Assembly: GCA_039619475.1 (NCBI GenBank)
Contig: CM077116.1
Coordinates: forward strand, 8,294,501 to 8,358,500
From: Icerya purchasi
Lineage: Eukaryota; Arthropoda; Insecta; Hemiptera; Monophlebidae
Reading direction: 5' to 3'
Length of the DNA stretch: 64,000 nt
The stretch's first letter is position 1. The number at the start of each line of letters is the position of its first letter. The notes below the pieces were generated by a model, which was given only the letters and a program-made list of their open reading frames with translations, was not told the origin of the DNA and did not search any database. The translations under genes were made by a program, and so were the position numbers. Shown piece after piece: positions 1-12,124 of the stretch.

Positions 1-39
1 CGACGCGGAAAATATTTTTTAAATTTTAGAAATGTGTGT

Positions 40-260
40 AGGGCTCTATCTGAAGCTTCAGGAAGGAGGACTACAAAAATATTTTTGTATACATTTGTAT
101 GCGTATTATCATAAAATTTATTTCTTTGTAAATAGGACACACTAAAGAACCTTAATTATTGTATATATGTACAAAATTTAAACAAACTGCAATAGAAACA
201 AAAGAAAATAACAGAATAAATAAACAATAAAAATAAAAAAACAACTATTGGTATAAATTT
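40..260. repeat. Decayed copy of the GGGCCGTATCTAGACC MITE family
   Basis: The stretch starts with a degenerate form of the terminal sequence seen intact at 11315 and 51509 (GGGC-TATCT followed by an A-rich ATATTTTT block). It continues through the family's internal block (ATTTCTTTGTAAATAG, then TATTGTATAT, then CAATAGAAACAAA), in the same order as at 11770-11860. The far end is not recognisable. It is an old non-autonomous DNA transposon copy. Confidence 0.5.
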
Positions 261-2631
261 TTAGAAAGTGTGTACCGTCTAATATATAAAAATATTCTTT
301 AATTACAACTTGTATTTTAATAAGTTATTGATATTTTTTATTTTACAGTGGCTCGCCCAAAAAAAAGTTTTGCCACGATTTTCTTTATATTTTTTAATTT
401 GTTCTTTATTTTTCTCTGATAAATAAACTCGAGTTCCATGGTAGTCCGAAATTCAGTACAAAACTAGTCCGGAAAAAAAAAAGAAGCGCAGAAAAGACAT
501 TCAACCCTGCGTGAAACGGTTTTATTATGAATAATGTAATTCTTTTCGTTGCAACAATGTTACTCTCACCATTTTCCCAGTTTTAAATTCAAAACTGTGA
601 TAGCGTAAACATTTATAAAATTTCACGAACAATTAAATACATATAAATATTGCTATAGTTTAACTTCTTCTTTTTTAGGAGTATTTACTACAAAAGAAAA
701 TATTTAATTACGTTTTTTATGACGAAATCAAAAAGATATAACCATTTAATATAACCAATTAATTTGACTTTTTGTTTTTTGTATCACACGGTTTTCCGGA
801 ACTCGTTACAAATAATATTCGATATTAGATTATATTTTTCCGACTATCGTCTCGACAGATCGTCTGCTGTAAATTAATTTGCTAATCCGAATGAAGTACC
901 TTTTGCTCAATGATCGAAATTAACTGTAATCTGACCAAGATGTATAAATATATATGTATATTCGAAACTATTTTCAACAACTTACATGTATTATCCGATA
1001 AATGTATATAATCTGATTGTAATCAGGAACGCAATTATAAAACAAACAATATTAATTCTCAATCTTAGAAAATTAATTACACATATACATATATTTCTTT
1101 TTTAATAACGTTAAGCTAACAAAAGTCGTAATAATAAAAATTAGAATATGACGAGTTCGGTAATACAAAAAATAATAACCTAGTAATAATAATCAAATTC
1201 GTATCATATCAAGGAAAAAAAGCAAGCCAGAAATAATAATAATAAAATTCAAATTATTCGATACACACAGCCAGCCGTCTCTCAGCTGATAAATGAAGCA
1301 GTCTGCTATTTTTGCTGTCGATCAAAACGATTCGCAGAGTAATTCTCCTTAATGCTAAGAATGCGTACCATTACAATATATATATATCTGTATATAAATA
1401 GTCAAAGACAAAACAATTCAGTACTTTTTTCTCCTCTGTTTATTAACCGATTTTCATTTTTTTTTATTTAGTGTCTTGACGATCTTTAGTTTTATCAGAA
1501 AAAAAAAATTTTAGAAACTGTTATATTAGAAAAAAAAATTTTTTGTAAAATTTTTTTTTCTTATTTAAATAAAAAATTAATAATGAAAAGTGAAATCGCT
1601 ATAGCCAGTAAATCTGTTCTTATTAAAATGTTCTAATTTTTTCTTAATAATCATCATTATTGGCTTTCTTACAGTGTACTAAATCTTAAGGTGTCATTTA
1701 ATATCAATAAATGAGGGTTTTTAAACTGTGATTTATCTACTGTTATTTTATTGAATTATAATGGTACTGAACTGTTTTGTATTGTAAGTACGTATAAGAG
1801 TGTATGTTCTCAGATATGCAATGAACGAATGTATAAGAGTGGAAAAAAAAATTTGATGTGTCGCTTGTGACCCGTGGAAGATGTGAAACATACATATGAG
1901 CCTAGCAACATAGATTTATTATGCAAAATTTTTAACAAATATTCTTAATTTTTAAAAAAACACATTGCTTTTATACTATTTTTAGGATCGGCTTTTTAAA
2001 GATTTTTAAAAATCATATTTATTCAAATTTTATTTTTCAGAACACAAAAAAGTAATCAATTAAGTTATGTATTTTGAATAAAATAAAAGTAATGATACGA
2101 TTCACGGCAAAAAAAAATATATTTTCCGTTGTTAACTATGTATTGAATGTATAAATACTCTACCAAGGCCAATTATTAATTTTGAATTATTTCAATATTA
2201 AAATATTAAAAATCAATAGTACAGCCCACTATTACGAGTATATCTATATATAGAGCGTAACGGTAACGCTCAAAAATGTTCTCTCTCCAAGCGAAAACGC
2301 CGTATAAGTAACTTTAAGATACGTACTATTTCCATCAGTGATGAGCTTGTAAATGATACTATGGCGATTTCAATTTTCTTTATTCAAATTTACATTTCCA
2401 TCGTAATTAGCGTTTATTTAATGTTTTACAAAAAATCAGTTTTTTTTTCCAAATTATGTTTCCATGATGTAAATTAATAATATTTTAAGTAAACGCTCGA
2501 AAAAGGTAACGGTAACACTCCAAAATTTTCACTTCTTCACATCAAAAATTTTGGAAATATGCAAATTCATATGTTTTCCTCAAATTTTTAACAATAATTT
2601 GGTCGAATTTTGACCAATGGGCGAACACTAG
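261..2631. other. AT-rich non-coding DNA
   Basis: No open frame longer than about 60 codons and no convincing splice-flanked exon were seen. The stretch is rich in A and T homopolymers. A short motif, GTAACGGTAACRCTC, occurs twice (about 2257 and 2503), probably an old dispersed repeat. Confidence 0.5.
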
Positions 2632-2685
<54 letters not shown>

Positions 2686-2730
2686 ATATATATGTATATA
2701 TATGTGTATATATATGTATATATATATATA

Positions 2731-2784
<54 letters not shown>

Positions 2785-2820
2785 TATACATACACACACA
2801 TATATATATATGTATATATA
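2632..2820. repeat. TA microsatellite with TG/TAC interruptions
   Basis: About 190 bp of almost pure (TA)n with scattered G and C. It gives rise to spurious Tyr/Ile-rich open frames on both strands. The Tc1 element begins right at its edge, consistent with insertion at a TA target. Confidence 0.95.
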
Positions 2821-4384
2821 CAGTGAGTCAAATAAATATTCGGACATCGTTTCGAAAAATAAATTTGCGTGAATAAAAACGAAAATAAAAAACTTTATTG
2901 AGAAAATTTCTGCGTAAATTATAAATGAGATCTTCATGAATATATATATAATAAAAAAAATCACAAAAATAAAAAATTAACCAACTTCGGTAAAGAAAAC
3001 ATAACAATCATAAATTTACATGTCAAATTAATATTCGGACATGAGGAAAAACAGAAAGAAAAACATAAAATCCACGTTAATTGAATAAACTAGAAGTGAT
3101 CAGTATTTAGTACTGAAACCTTTCGCTTTAATTACTGCAGCTAAACGTCGCGGCATCGAGGAAACCAAATTTTTCATAAAGTCAGAGGGAATTTTATTCC
3201 ACTCTTCAAGTAGCCGTTCTTTTAATTGATTTTTTCTTGAAATGGGACTTTCTCGAATTTTTTTATCCAAATAGTCCCACAGATTCTCAATGGGATTGAG
3301 ATCTGGAGACTGAGGCGGTGTTTCCAAAACTTTGGGGCAGTTATATAATAACCATTCGCGTGTTTTCCGGGCTTTATGTTTCGGATCGTTGTCTTGGTAA
3401 AATTTAAATGAAGTCGAAATTCCTAATTTTTCGGCGCTCTGACGAAGGTTTTTTTTTAAAATCGCAACATACATATCTCCGTTCATATTCCCATCGATGA
3501 ACACTAATGTACCTACTCCATTCGCCGAAAAACAACCCCATACCATTACATTACCACCTCCTTGCTTCACGGTTACATTCAGATGTTTTCGATCGAATTC
3601 TGTATTCGGTTTTCGCCAGACTCGCGGTTTTCCGTCGTCGCCAAAAATATTAAATTTGGATTCGTCTGCGAAAATTACGTCGTTCCAATACGTTTTATCG
3701 TGTAATATATAATATTTAGCAAACTGCAGACGTTTCTGTTGATTTGTCTCACCAATGTAAGGTTTACTTCTAACAGTTCGCGAATTGTATCCATATGATT
3801 TAATGACTGTACGAACTGTTTCGGCACAAACCTTTTCATTATTGCTTACGTTTAGTCGAGTAGCTAGTGTAGGAGCACTTAATTTTGGATTTTTTTTTAT
3901 ACTTCGAATAATATATCGTTTATCGGTCAACGAAAGCTTTTCAGGTCTTCCCGGTTGACAAATAGATTCGATCCTGTTTTCTTTATTGAAACGCGAAAGA
4001 ATATCATAAACAGTACTTCTTGGCAGATTTAGTGTTAGCGCGATCTTATCCCCCGACATACCTTTTGAATAGTTGAAAATAACCAATTTCCGCGTCTCCA
4101 AAGAAGTATTCTTCGATCGTTGTGGGAAAAACCCAGCGTCAGTTTTACCGATAGCATTTACAATGTCCGAATATTAATTTGACCTATCCATTTTTAATTG
4201 TTACGTTCTTTTTACCACAGTGGGCTCATTTTTTATTCTTGTGTTTTTGTTTTATTACATTATGTTCACAAAGATCTCATTTATAATTTACGCAAAAATT
4301 TGTTCAATGAATTTTTTTATTTTCATTTTTATTGACGTAAATTAATTTTTGAAAAAGATGTCCGAATATTTATTTGACTCACTG
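2821..4384 (-). mobile_element. Tc1/mariner-family DNA transposon with IR/DR ends
   Basis: The 1564-bp element starts CAGTGAGTCAAATAAATATT and ends with its inverse complement. TA dinucleotides flank both ends (2819-2820 and 4385-4386), the target duplication of this superfamily. Each end carries two copies of a 21-nt motif (GTCAAATWAATATTCGGACAT): outer copies at 2827-2847 and 4358-4378, inner copies at 3022-3042 and 4163-4183. The outer-to-inner spacing is 195 bp on both sides. This is the IR/DR layout known from Sleeping Beauty-type Tc1 elements, where the motifs bind transposase. One transposase gene lies on the minus strand between the inner repeats. The almost identical ends suggest a fairly young insertion. 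Confidence 0.96.
3100..4101 (-). CDS. Tc1-family DD34E transposase, start codon unclear
   Basis: A cut-and-paste transposase that would bind the element's own ends and integrate at TA. The open frame is 333 codons without a stop. The N-terminal part (about residues 1-100) reads as paired helix-turn-helix DNA-binding domains with a GRPEK motif near residue 51. The catalytic triad is visible: D in FADESKF, D in YQDNDPKHK, and E in PDLNPIENLW, with 34 residues between the last two. The first codon listed here is TTG. The frame stays open upstream for 17 more codons, to an ATC at 4150-4152, without meeting an ATG, while a nearby ATG lies in another frame. Family members are usually about 340 residues, so the true start codon was probably lost by mutation in this copy. 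The catalytic core looks intact. Confidence 0.93.
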   Translation of the reverse strand: METRKLVIFNYSKGMSGDKIALTLNLPRSTVYDILSRFNKENRIESICQPGRPEKLSLTDKRYIIRSIKKNPKLSAPTLATRLNVSNNEKVCAETVRTVIKSYGYNSRTVRSKPYIGETNQQKRLQFAKYYILHDKTYWNDVIFADESKFNIFGDDGKPRVWRKPNTEFDRKHLNVTVKQGGGNVMVWGCFSANGVGTLVFIDGNMNGDMYVAILKKNLRQSAEKLGISTSFKFYQDNDPKHKARKTREWLLYNCPKVLETPPQSPDLNPIENLWDYLDKKIRESPISRKNQLKERLLEEWNKIPSDFMKNLVSSMPRRLAAVIKAKGFSTKY

Positions 4385-4386
4385 TA

Positions 4387-5184
4387 TATAAAGTTTCAAA
4401 ATTTCAAGTAAAAATGTAAGCTGAATAATTTACACATTACAAAGAAAATTAACTGATTTCGATACATCGTCAAACGAAAAAAGCATTGATTGCGTGAATA
4501 CTTATATAACAATTTAGTTATCACATAGGTATGTAGTTGTAAAAAATGCAAAACAAAAAAAAAGTGAGAACAATGTATTGGAAAAAAATATTCTTGTGTA
4601 CTGTTTTACGGAGTCATGCAATAGACCAAACTAGTTTTTGAAACGGAAATAATTTCGTGTTTATAGTTTGCAGTTGTGCAGTTCACAGAAAGATCCATAG
4701 CGTTAAGTTTAAAAAAATTAATTAATTTTGAGTTGTAAAATAATATGTCACTTTTTCCACGATTTTAGATTTATATATCTGTTCGAAGTGAGCTGTTAAA
4801 TGTTCTCTAATATCCGTCAGTTTGAGTTTGTTTCTTTTTCTTCTTTTTTTTTTTTTTGTAAATAAATAGGCACTGCGCTGCCTTTTTATTTTATAAATAT
4901 TCACGATGTAAAATAATTGAAAATCGAAAGCGTTGGGCTATGAATCGGCCAGTCGGCTTGGTTGTACTGTTTCAGACAATATATACTACGTTTATCTTTA
5001 TTATTCTCTTGCTGAAAATAGGATATTTCCTGTAAAGGTTCCTCGGAGGATATTCATTAGGTCAATTTAGCGTTCGTTGTTTATAGTGCTTCATTATTTT
5101 TATTAACTAACTAGCAAATCTACACTGCGTTAAAAATATACGTGCATTTCTTTAGTGATGAAATTAGTAAAAGTTAACCACTAG
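4387..5184. other. AT-rich non-coding DNA
   Basis: Nothing was recognised in it. Short open frames here are lysine- or phenylalanine-rich products of A/T runs. Confidence 0.5.
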
Positions 5185-5366
5185 AAGTGGAAACAAAAAA
5201 ATACAGTCGCTTCTATGGAATTCGTGAAAATTTCATCATCTTTCTATTAAATAAAACATAAATTAGGTTACACGGATAAATATACTCTTTCTAAGAAACC
5301 AATATTTCGCAGACATTTCGGAGGGAGGAGGTGAACCCTAAAAAACCCCCGTCATATGCGGCCCTG
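5185..5366. repeat. Degraded MITE, same family as 51164-51509
   Basis: Read on the minus strand it starts CAGGGCCGCATATGA, then a G-rich/T-rich block, then CGAAATGTCTGCGAAAT. It ends with the internal block ATGAAATTTTCACGAATTCC and a GTTTCCACTTCTAGTG remnant. The same order occurs in the better copies at 11315-12040 and 51164-51509. The other terminus is missing. Confidence 0.55.
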
Positions 5367-5503
5367 AATCTGATTAGACAATTAGTTTAAATTTCCGGAT
5401 TGTTCCTTATAAACAGAAAGAGATTTCCAAAATTTCACTTACGTCGGAATACCCGCAGAAATTCGTAACTATTGACGTTTCGACCGATATTCGAGTTAAA
5501 AAT

Positions 5504-5850
5504 ATGAATTCTCGTTCATTTCATTCGATTTCAAATTTCCGGATATTGTCTTCGGATTTAGCTGTCGCGGTGAATCGTTTCAAGGACATTTGGTCAGCTA
5601 AAATCAAAACGTACAACTGGTTGTTCGACTCGGCCGTACAGCTGATGTATGTATGTGCGTGGTTGTCAATGCTTGTATATCGATGCCTGTTGTGCACTGA
5701 CTGTCCGATACATACGTCGTCGGGGGAAACTTGTCTGGCGGTGGAAGTGCGACCGCGCGCATTTTCTGCCCTATTTTTAATCGTTCTAAGCGTCTAGATC
5801 TGTTGCAGCTGTTCACTCCGGTCGCTTCTTCGCCCCGAACTATCACTGAC
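5504..5850. other. GC-richer island, possible promoter or 5' exon
   Basis: This block is clearly richer in C, G and CpG than its AT-rich surroundings. It contains overlapping short open frames on both strands, neither recognisable. Such islands in insects often mark promoters or non-coding first exons. No TATA or initiator arrangement is convincing, so this is only a compositional call. Confidence 0.25.
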
Positions 5851-5958
5851 CAAAAGCAACATTGTTTTCTTCAGCCCTGCTATATGTAATGTATGTCTAT
5901 TTTGGCGCGCTTTTCTTTTTTTCTTTTAAAATGTTCTAGTCACGAGCTATTTTTTTTA

Positions 5959-6306
5959 AAAAAATATATTAAATTGTAACAAGTAGAAGTATGTTATAAC
6001 AAACAAATTTAAATGTATAAACACTACTCAGAAACGTTTTCGGGCATACCTTTTAAAAATAACACAAATGATCAAATAACAATCGAAATCACGCCGGGGT
6101 CAATATAGAAAATAGAATTATTTATGTAGTTCGAATTGACAATACATATAATAAATATGGAGAAATGTTTATAATATCAAAAGCGGTAAAATGTTTATAA
6201 GATAAATAAACAAACTAAGACAAATAAATATGAGACGATATAAAAATTTTAAAAAGAATACTACAATTTTAAATTTCAGATTTTAAATTTTTATATTAAA
6301 AAGGGG

Positions 6307-6338
<32 letters not shown>

Positions 6339-6842
6339 AATGTTAGAATTAATTTTAAAATTGTAACATTCTTTTGAATTTTTTTTTTTAATCCCCTTTT
6401 TAATATAAAAATTTAAAATCTGAAATTTAAAATTGTAGTATTCTTTTTAAAATTTTTATATCGTCTCATATTTATTTGTCTTAGTTTATGTATTATCTCG
6501 TTTCTTAACGTATTCATTAAAATTTGTTTATTTATCTTGTAACAGATTTTAATAGTGTAAACATTTTTCCACATATGTATATTATATGTAATTGACTTCT
6601 CATATATGTTCTTTGATTGATCTTCGTATTGACTTTAAAATTGTTAATTTGAACTATATAAATACTTCTGTTTTCTATGTTGACCTCAGTGTGATTTAGA
6701 ATTTGTTTTGATCACATACTTTGTGTTGTTTTATAAATTTTAGCTTATCATCTATGCCCGAAAACGCGTTTCTAAGTAGTACAATCGTTTATAGAATTTA
6801 AATTTGTTGTACTTGTCGTTGTTACAATTTAATATATTTTTA
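5959..6842. mobile_element. Foldback element: giant imperfect hairpin
   Basis: The two halves are inverse complements almost along their full length, with the axis near 6350. Matched pairs include AAATATATTAAATTGTAACAA (5961) with its inverse at 6820-6840, AGAAACGTTTTCGGGCATA (6031) with 6753-6773, and the block 6210-6310 with 6390-6485. The latter is close to perfect, including a GGGGATT-polyA arm. Arms are roughly 390-490 bp with indels and no coding capacity. It shares AACGTTTTCGGGCAT and TTTAACAAACAGYATG (6846) with the hairpin at 37905-38165, so this is a family. Confidence 0.85.
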
Positions 6843-6849
6843 TATTTTA

Positions 6850-9800
6850 ACAAACAGCATGTTAAAGAATTCTATATATTTTTTTTTTTTTTTTATGTTC
6901 AGTCACTGCGTTATGCATATTTATAAATGAAAAATTACCGGACGAGCAGTAAAACGCGTTAAAGCTGACGTTTCACATTTTTATGTACCTTATTTTTTTT
7001 TTATTTTTTGAGGGCATCAGCTAACGATAATAAGACCCATTGTAAGTGAAATTTTTTTTGAAGTTTCAATATGAAATATCACTGCCTTATTTACCACCTT
7101 GTTATTATTTTTTACTTTATTGTTCTTGAATTCCTCACAAAGTTAAAAATCCATGCCCCTCTCGTTTTTGTTCGGTTACGGTAATCTTTTGAATGGGGAT
7201 ATTCTAAATCTTTTCAGATATATTTTTATTTCTCTGAATAAACACAATATCTGAAATTCGTTCATTTTTCGGTACGCAAAATAGACGAATCTCTGTGTCC
7301 CAACTGTTCTACTGCATATTCACTTACGCGCAATAAAATGCGCAGAAAGTTTCTCATTCGTTGTCGTTAAATGGGAATTGCGCTGAAAAATTATTTAAGA
7401 TTGTTTTGTTACTGTGAAAATTCGGACTAGCGCTAGCAAGTGAATGTGCAGCACACTAGATCAGAACAGATGTATCGCTTGATATAGGATGACACGTGGA
7501 AAAATTCGGTGAAGAGGGGATATTCTCAGTATGAAAGCTGGATGTGTCGAGCTTAATTATGCTTTTACTGTATACTTTAAGTTCTACCTACAGGTGCCGA
7601 ATGTATTATTATTTTTTTTTTTTACTTTTCTCCTTACAATTCCGTAATAATAAATTTCGTTTGTATTATAAAAAATTAAAATTTATTTTCGTGTACCTTA
7701 AAATTTATTAATATATTCACTTGTACTTAACATTTTTGAGTAAATTTATATTAGAAAATAGTCGGTTAGATTTCTATATAAAATTTTTGGCTACATTTGT
7801 TATACTCGACTAGACTGAATGCGTATCTACTCCAATTACTTCTTGTATATTTAGTATTCGTGTACTATTTACCTAAAAGTATTGTAATCAGTTACTGTCC
7901 AGCTTCGTCGATTCTTTCATTCTTCATATTATGTTTGTTGGTAGTTTGCTATTCGCACAATTATCAACATTAGGTTGATAAAGAAGGGTAGGCAGCATCC
8001 GCAATATATGCTAGTAAGGAGATGGAAAATAAGAGGGCGGGTGTTAATTGAAGTGGCTATCTTAATGGGAAATCCGCCTAATTAATTTTACCGTTTTTTT
8101 CTTGCGCGCCCTAGTAAATAGTATACACATTTAGAACTCAGCTTAGTAATAATTGCCTTCATAAAGATATATTTAGCAAAAAGTGACTTTTTTTTTTCCA
8201 CATATATTTATTTGTTATTTACAATATTTCCACAACGGTTGATTAATATGCCTCGTGCAAAAATAAATTTTGGTGAAAATTAATTCCATTTTACAATATC
8301 CTATTACATTATTATCATAATATGTACTTAATACTAAGAACTTTTAATATAAAAGCGTACAATTTTTACGATACTCGATTTCGTTACCCGTAAATTTATT
8401 AAATTCATTAAAAAATTCGTTTGTGAGTTCATCTGTATCGCGTCATGAAATATTACGTTATCACTATTGCATTGTTTTAAAATGTGTCCTATATTATCCT
8501 GTAAATTAAAATAACACCTAATGCTATCTGAATCTGAAATTTTTAAATATTTTTAGTTCATAATCCATCAATATTCCACGGTCCAATATGATAACTGTAA
8601 GTTATAAAAATAATTTGATACGTGATACTATAAATTCTTTCAGTTATGCTTGGAAAAAAGCTAAAATGTTCCCTCCCCCCGATTATAATTTTTCTATATT
8701 TCCTGGAACTTATCAATATTCATTTATTATCTTTTTAAATTGCTTTAATTCAAATAATTTATTTCCATTAATAAAAAATGTTTTTTTTTTTTATATATAT
8801 ATATTAAATTAATAAAATCACGTATTATGTTAACTTTATTTTTAATTAAAAAACGATTTATATGCTTATCTCCATTTCTATGGCATGATATTATGATTAG
8901 TGATGAGTAATAATTAATCGTTCCGTATGATTTAACCAATTTTATTGCCAATGTTCTTTGATAGTTGTTAAAAAAATTTTATGAAATCCTTTAATTTTGA
9001 CCGTATCACGATATAAATAATATCAGCGTATAAAGTGTTAGGTAATATTTCTGATTTATACAATATTGCCTTCTTGTAATTTAATTTACTGTTGTTCTGT
9101 AAAATTGATTAAAAACACATAAATCTCGTTAACTTACCTGTAACGTAATTAAAGTGGTAATTTTGCTATTATTACTCCTGAGTATTTAAAATCTGCTGTA
9201 CACATATAGTATTCAATTCGTGCTCTGATTTAAATTAAAAATTAAAATGAGTCATCTATATTTATTAAATACTACGTAATTTGATTTTTGCACGTTGATA
9301 TATAGGCTAAATTTATTCGAAAACTTTTCTATTACTTTAAATACTTGAATTACTTTATCCCTTTAAAGTCCAAAGTTTTTATCAACCATTATTATTGCTA
9401 TCTACGTACGTTACTATTTTTACCTGCGTAGGTAATGCTATGAATCCTGAAGAAAAGTACATTTCACAAATAAGACCCGAACACACCGGGTATTTTATTG
9501 CAGCGGTGACACTGTTGGTAAGCTAGTTTAGAAATAAATTTTTTTCCAAATGCAAGATTACTCCCTTCCCTTTTTCGACTTCTGAAGATCGTTTAAGCAT
9601 TTTCTAAACAGGAAGAAATATTTCGACAAAAAGTGTTTCTTAAAGTTTGGAATTTCTTGGTCCATGCCGGTCTTCAAGAATATTTAGCTGCCCGAGCTGT
9701 AATTTTTCAACATGGAACTGTCGAGACCACCACTTCGACTATACTTTGAACGTTCAACTTGCTGTGACCCGTGAGCAACGAACAAAAACGTTTAATTTAG

Positions 9801-11234
9801 TTTCTCAAAATGTAATTTAACGAGAATTTACTCAATTTTGTTAATTATTGTTTGTCAACCGGAGACTTACAACTAGTTCAACAGCGGATGAGCTGGTTCA
9901 TCGGAAGGAGGGTCTGAATCAGATAAAGGACTGCTTCATCTGCTATTTCTAGTATTTGCCATTTCCTTAGGACTGTGCAACTTTGTGTTTAGTACAAAGG
10001 TTTGATTTTTTCAACACATGGAAAAATTTAGGCCTTACTTTTTTGCTTCATATATATATAATACTATTCTCGCCTTCTTTATCCTCCTAAATCTATATTA
10101 TTTCCTCAATTCGTAAACGTATAAAAAGTGTTTTTTTTTTTTAAAAAAAAAAAAACGAAATAATATTTATACATTTTTAATGTGAAAAAAATCTTTAGGT
10201 TACATAAAAAAAAAAATAGAACATAAAATAACCTTTCGCATTTCATCAATTAGACTCCTTCCCGTTTTTCAAAATAATAATAAATCTATTTAAAACTTCT
10301 AGTTTCCGCCGCAAAACTTTATCACATTTTCTCTCCTTTTTCCATTCGCTTTTCCACAATGGCTATAGAAGGATCGATCAATTATTATATTTCCTTAAAA
10401 TTCCCCATTATTATAAGTCTTTGCTTCGTGCTGTTAAAGTTTTTGTTCATAAAATTCTTCGCATTCAACAGAGTTAATGACCCGTCGAGTTATTTATTCC
10501 GAATTCCGCCTATTCCCGTCTGCGTAACTTTTATAGTCTATTAGTTTATCTCTTTCCATTCTCGGCTTATTAAAAAACGTCCTCTATCCCTTTTGCCCGA
10601 GGATGTTTTCGGCGCAGTAGCTTTCCAAATCTTAGTTAGTTGTGGGAATGTTCTTTCTCCGTGTCTTTCAGGATTACCCACTATGAAATTAAAGTGGATA
10701 CATTTACGAATGAAATTTTTTCATGTACATTCATAATTTTAAAAATTTCATACGAAGTTCACCTAGCAATATAATTCGGGATGCGAATCCTTCGTTAAAA
10801 AAATTCAGACTGACTTGGATGTTTCATTTCAAAACGGAACTTACATCAATTCTATTTGAAAATAAATCCACTCCACCATATTTTATAACTCTCGATAAAC
10901 AGTTTTTACGTCGCAAAACCGAATTTCACGTAATCGCTTTTTTTTTTATTAGTTTTAGGGTTCGCGTTTAAAATTGTCATCGCCAAAAGTAGTGGAAGGT
11001 AGAATTTACCATTTTCATTTCACACTACAGAACAATAAGAAAGTTAATAAACTCAATTAGAAACCAATTTTGCAATAATAACAGATAATGTTACAATTTA
11101 ACATTTTCTATAACTAGGGAAAAGAAATTGTTTTTCCATATTACCTTCCGACGTTGGAAATTTAAGAGTTGTAAAAGTTTTAGCGTGCAGTTTTCGTGAA
11201 ATACAAAATAGTTTTCTATTTAACATATAAATAA
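6850..11234. other. Long AT-rich non-coding stretch
   Basis: No exon or element is clear over about 4.4 kb. A slightly GC-richer patch at 9460-9740 contains short unrecognised open frames. A poly(T)/poly(A) inverted pair lies at 10130-10155. This is probably intronic or intergenic. Confidence 0.45.
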
Positions 11235-11314
11235 CATTGATGTGAAACAACTAATTTATAATTTATATAAACCCGACGCGTTTCGAAGTCAGTTCTTTAT
11301 GATCACGGTATGAA

Positions 11315-11590
11315 CATGGCCGTATCTAGACCAAAATTTCGGGAGGGGTTACGAAAATATTTTTATAAATGCATATATATATATATATAAGGCCGTATTT
11401 GAGGGGAGGTTTTCCGGGTTCAAACCCCTCCCGAAATTTCTGCGAAATCATAACTGCTTGAATTAAATGGATCGAAATTCAAAATAAATTGATTTCTTTT
11501 TAATTTTTGACAAAAGAGAAGAAAACTTTTTTATGAATTCTATGGGAACGACTATTTTTAATTTGTTTTTATTGTAGTGTTTAAATATTG

Positions 11591-11662
<72 letters not shown>

Positions 11663-12040
11663 TAAAAATATTTTCGTAACCCCCCCTCGAAATTTTGGTC
11701 TAGGTATAACCCTGTATATATATATACATATATATGCATATACGCGCGCGCGCGTGTGTGTGTGTGTCATCATGAAATATATTTATTTATAAATAGTACA
11801 CTAAATTCTTGTAGTCTATTATTGTATATGCAATATTTGAACACTACAATAAAAACAAATACGAAATAGTCATTTCCATAGAATTCATAAAAATTTCAAT
11901 TTTCTTTTCTTTTGGCAAAAATTGAAAAGAAATCAGTTTATTCTGAATTTCGGTCCATTTAATTCAAGCAGTTATTATTTCGCACACATTTCGGTGGGTC
12001 GGGGGGTGAACGCTGAAAACCTCCCTCAAATATGGCCCTG
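11315..12040 (-). mobile_element. hAT-like MITE, outer copy, carrying a second MITE
   Basis: It begins CATGGCCGTATCTAGACCAA and ends ..CAAATATGGCCCTG. Flanking 8-mers GGTATGAA (11307-11314) and TATATGAA (12041-12048) agree at 6 of 8 positions, as expected for an old 8-bp target duplication. The internal order matches the single copy at 51164-51509. It has no coding capacity. It is split by the inner copy at 11389-11714 and contains a GC/GT dinucleotide run (about 11742-11768). Confidence 0.75.
11389..11714 (+). mobile_element. Inner MITE of the same family, opposite orientation
   Basis: It runs from AAGGCCGTATTTGAGGGG to GTCTAGGTATAACCCTG, with the family's internal blocks in order and a 68-bp (TA)n inside (11591-11658). 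It is inserted in a TA-rich part of the outer copy, so the target duplication (TATATATA) is not diagnostic. Two members of one family nested head to head form a second layer of inverted repeats. Confidence 0.75.
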
Positions 12041-12124
12041 TATATGAATACCGTGATCATGAAGTACTGACTTCGGAGCGCGTCGAGTCTATATAAATTA
12101 TAAACTAATTGTTTTATATCAATG

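Larger units (their letters stand above)
11235..12124. repeat. Palindromic host repeat interrupted by nested MITEs
   Basis: The left arm (11235-11314) and right arm (12041-12124) are inverse complements for about 80 bp. Both run from CATTGAT through CGACGCG..TTCG/TCCG and AAGTCAGT to ATGATCACGGTAT. Without the insertion they would form an almost uninterrupted palindrome of about 160 bp centred on GGTATGAATACC. A MITE sits at the centre. Confidence 0.75.

Noticed and set aside
2542..2964. Overlapping Tyr/Ile-rich open frames on both strands
   Set aside because: They are read-through of the TA microsatellite and have no independent coding support.
9460..9740. Small exon cluster upstream of the 13.1-kb exon
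   Set aside because: Slightly higher GC and one fair acceptor (TTTATTGCAG), but the frames close within a few codons.
11420..11440. GGGTTCAAACCCC as a tRNA T-arm
   Set aside because: No acceptor, D or anticodon arms nearby; the phrase is part of the MITE terminus.
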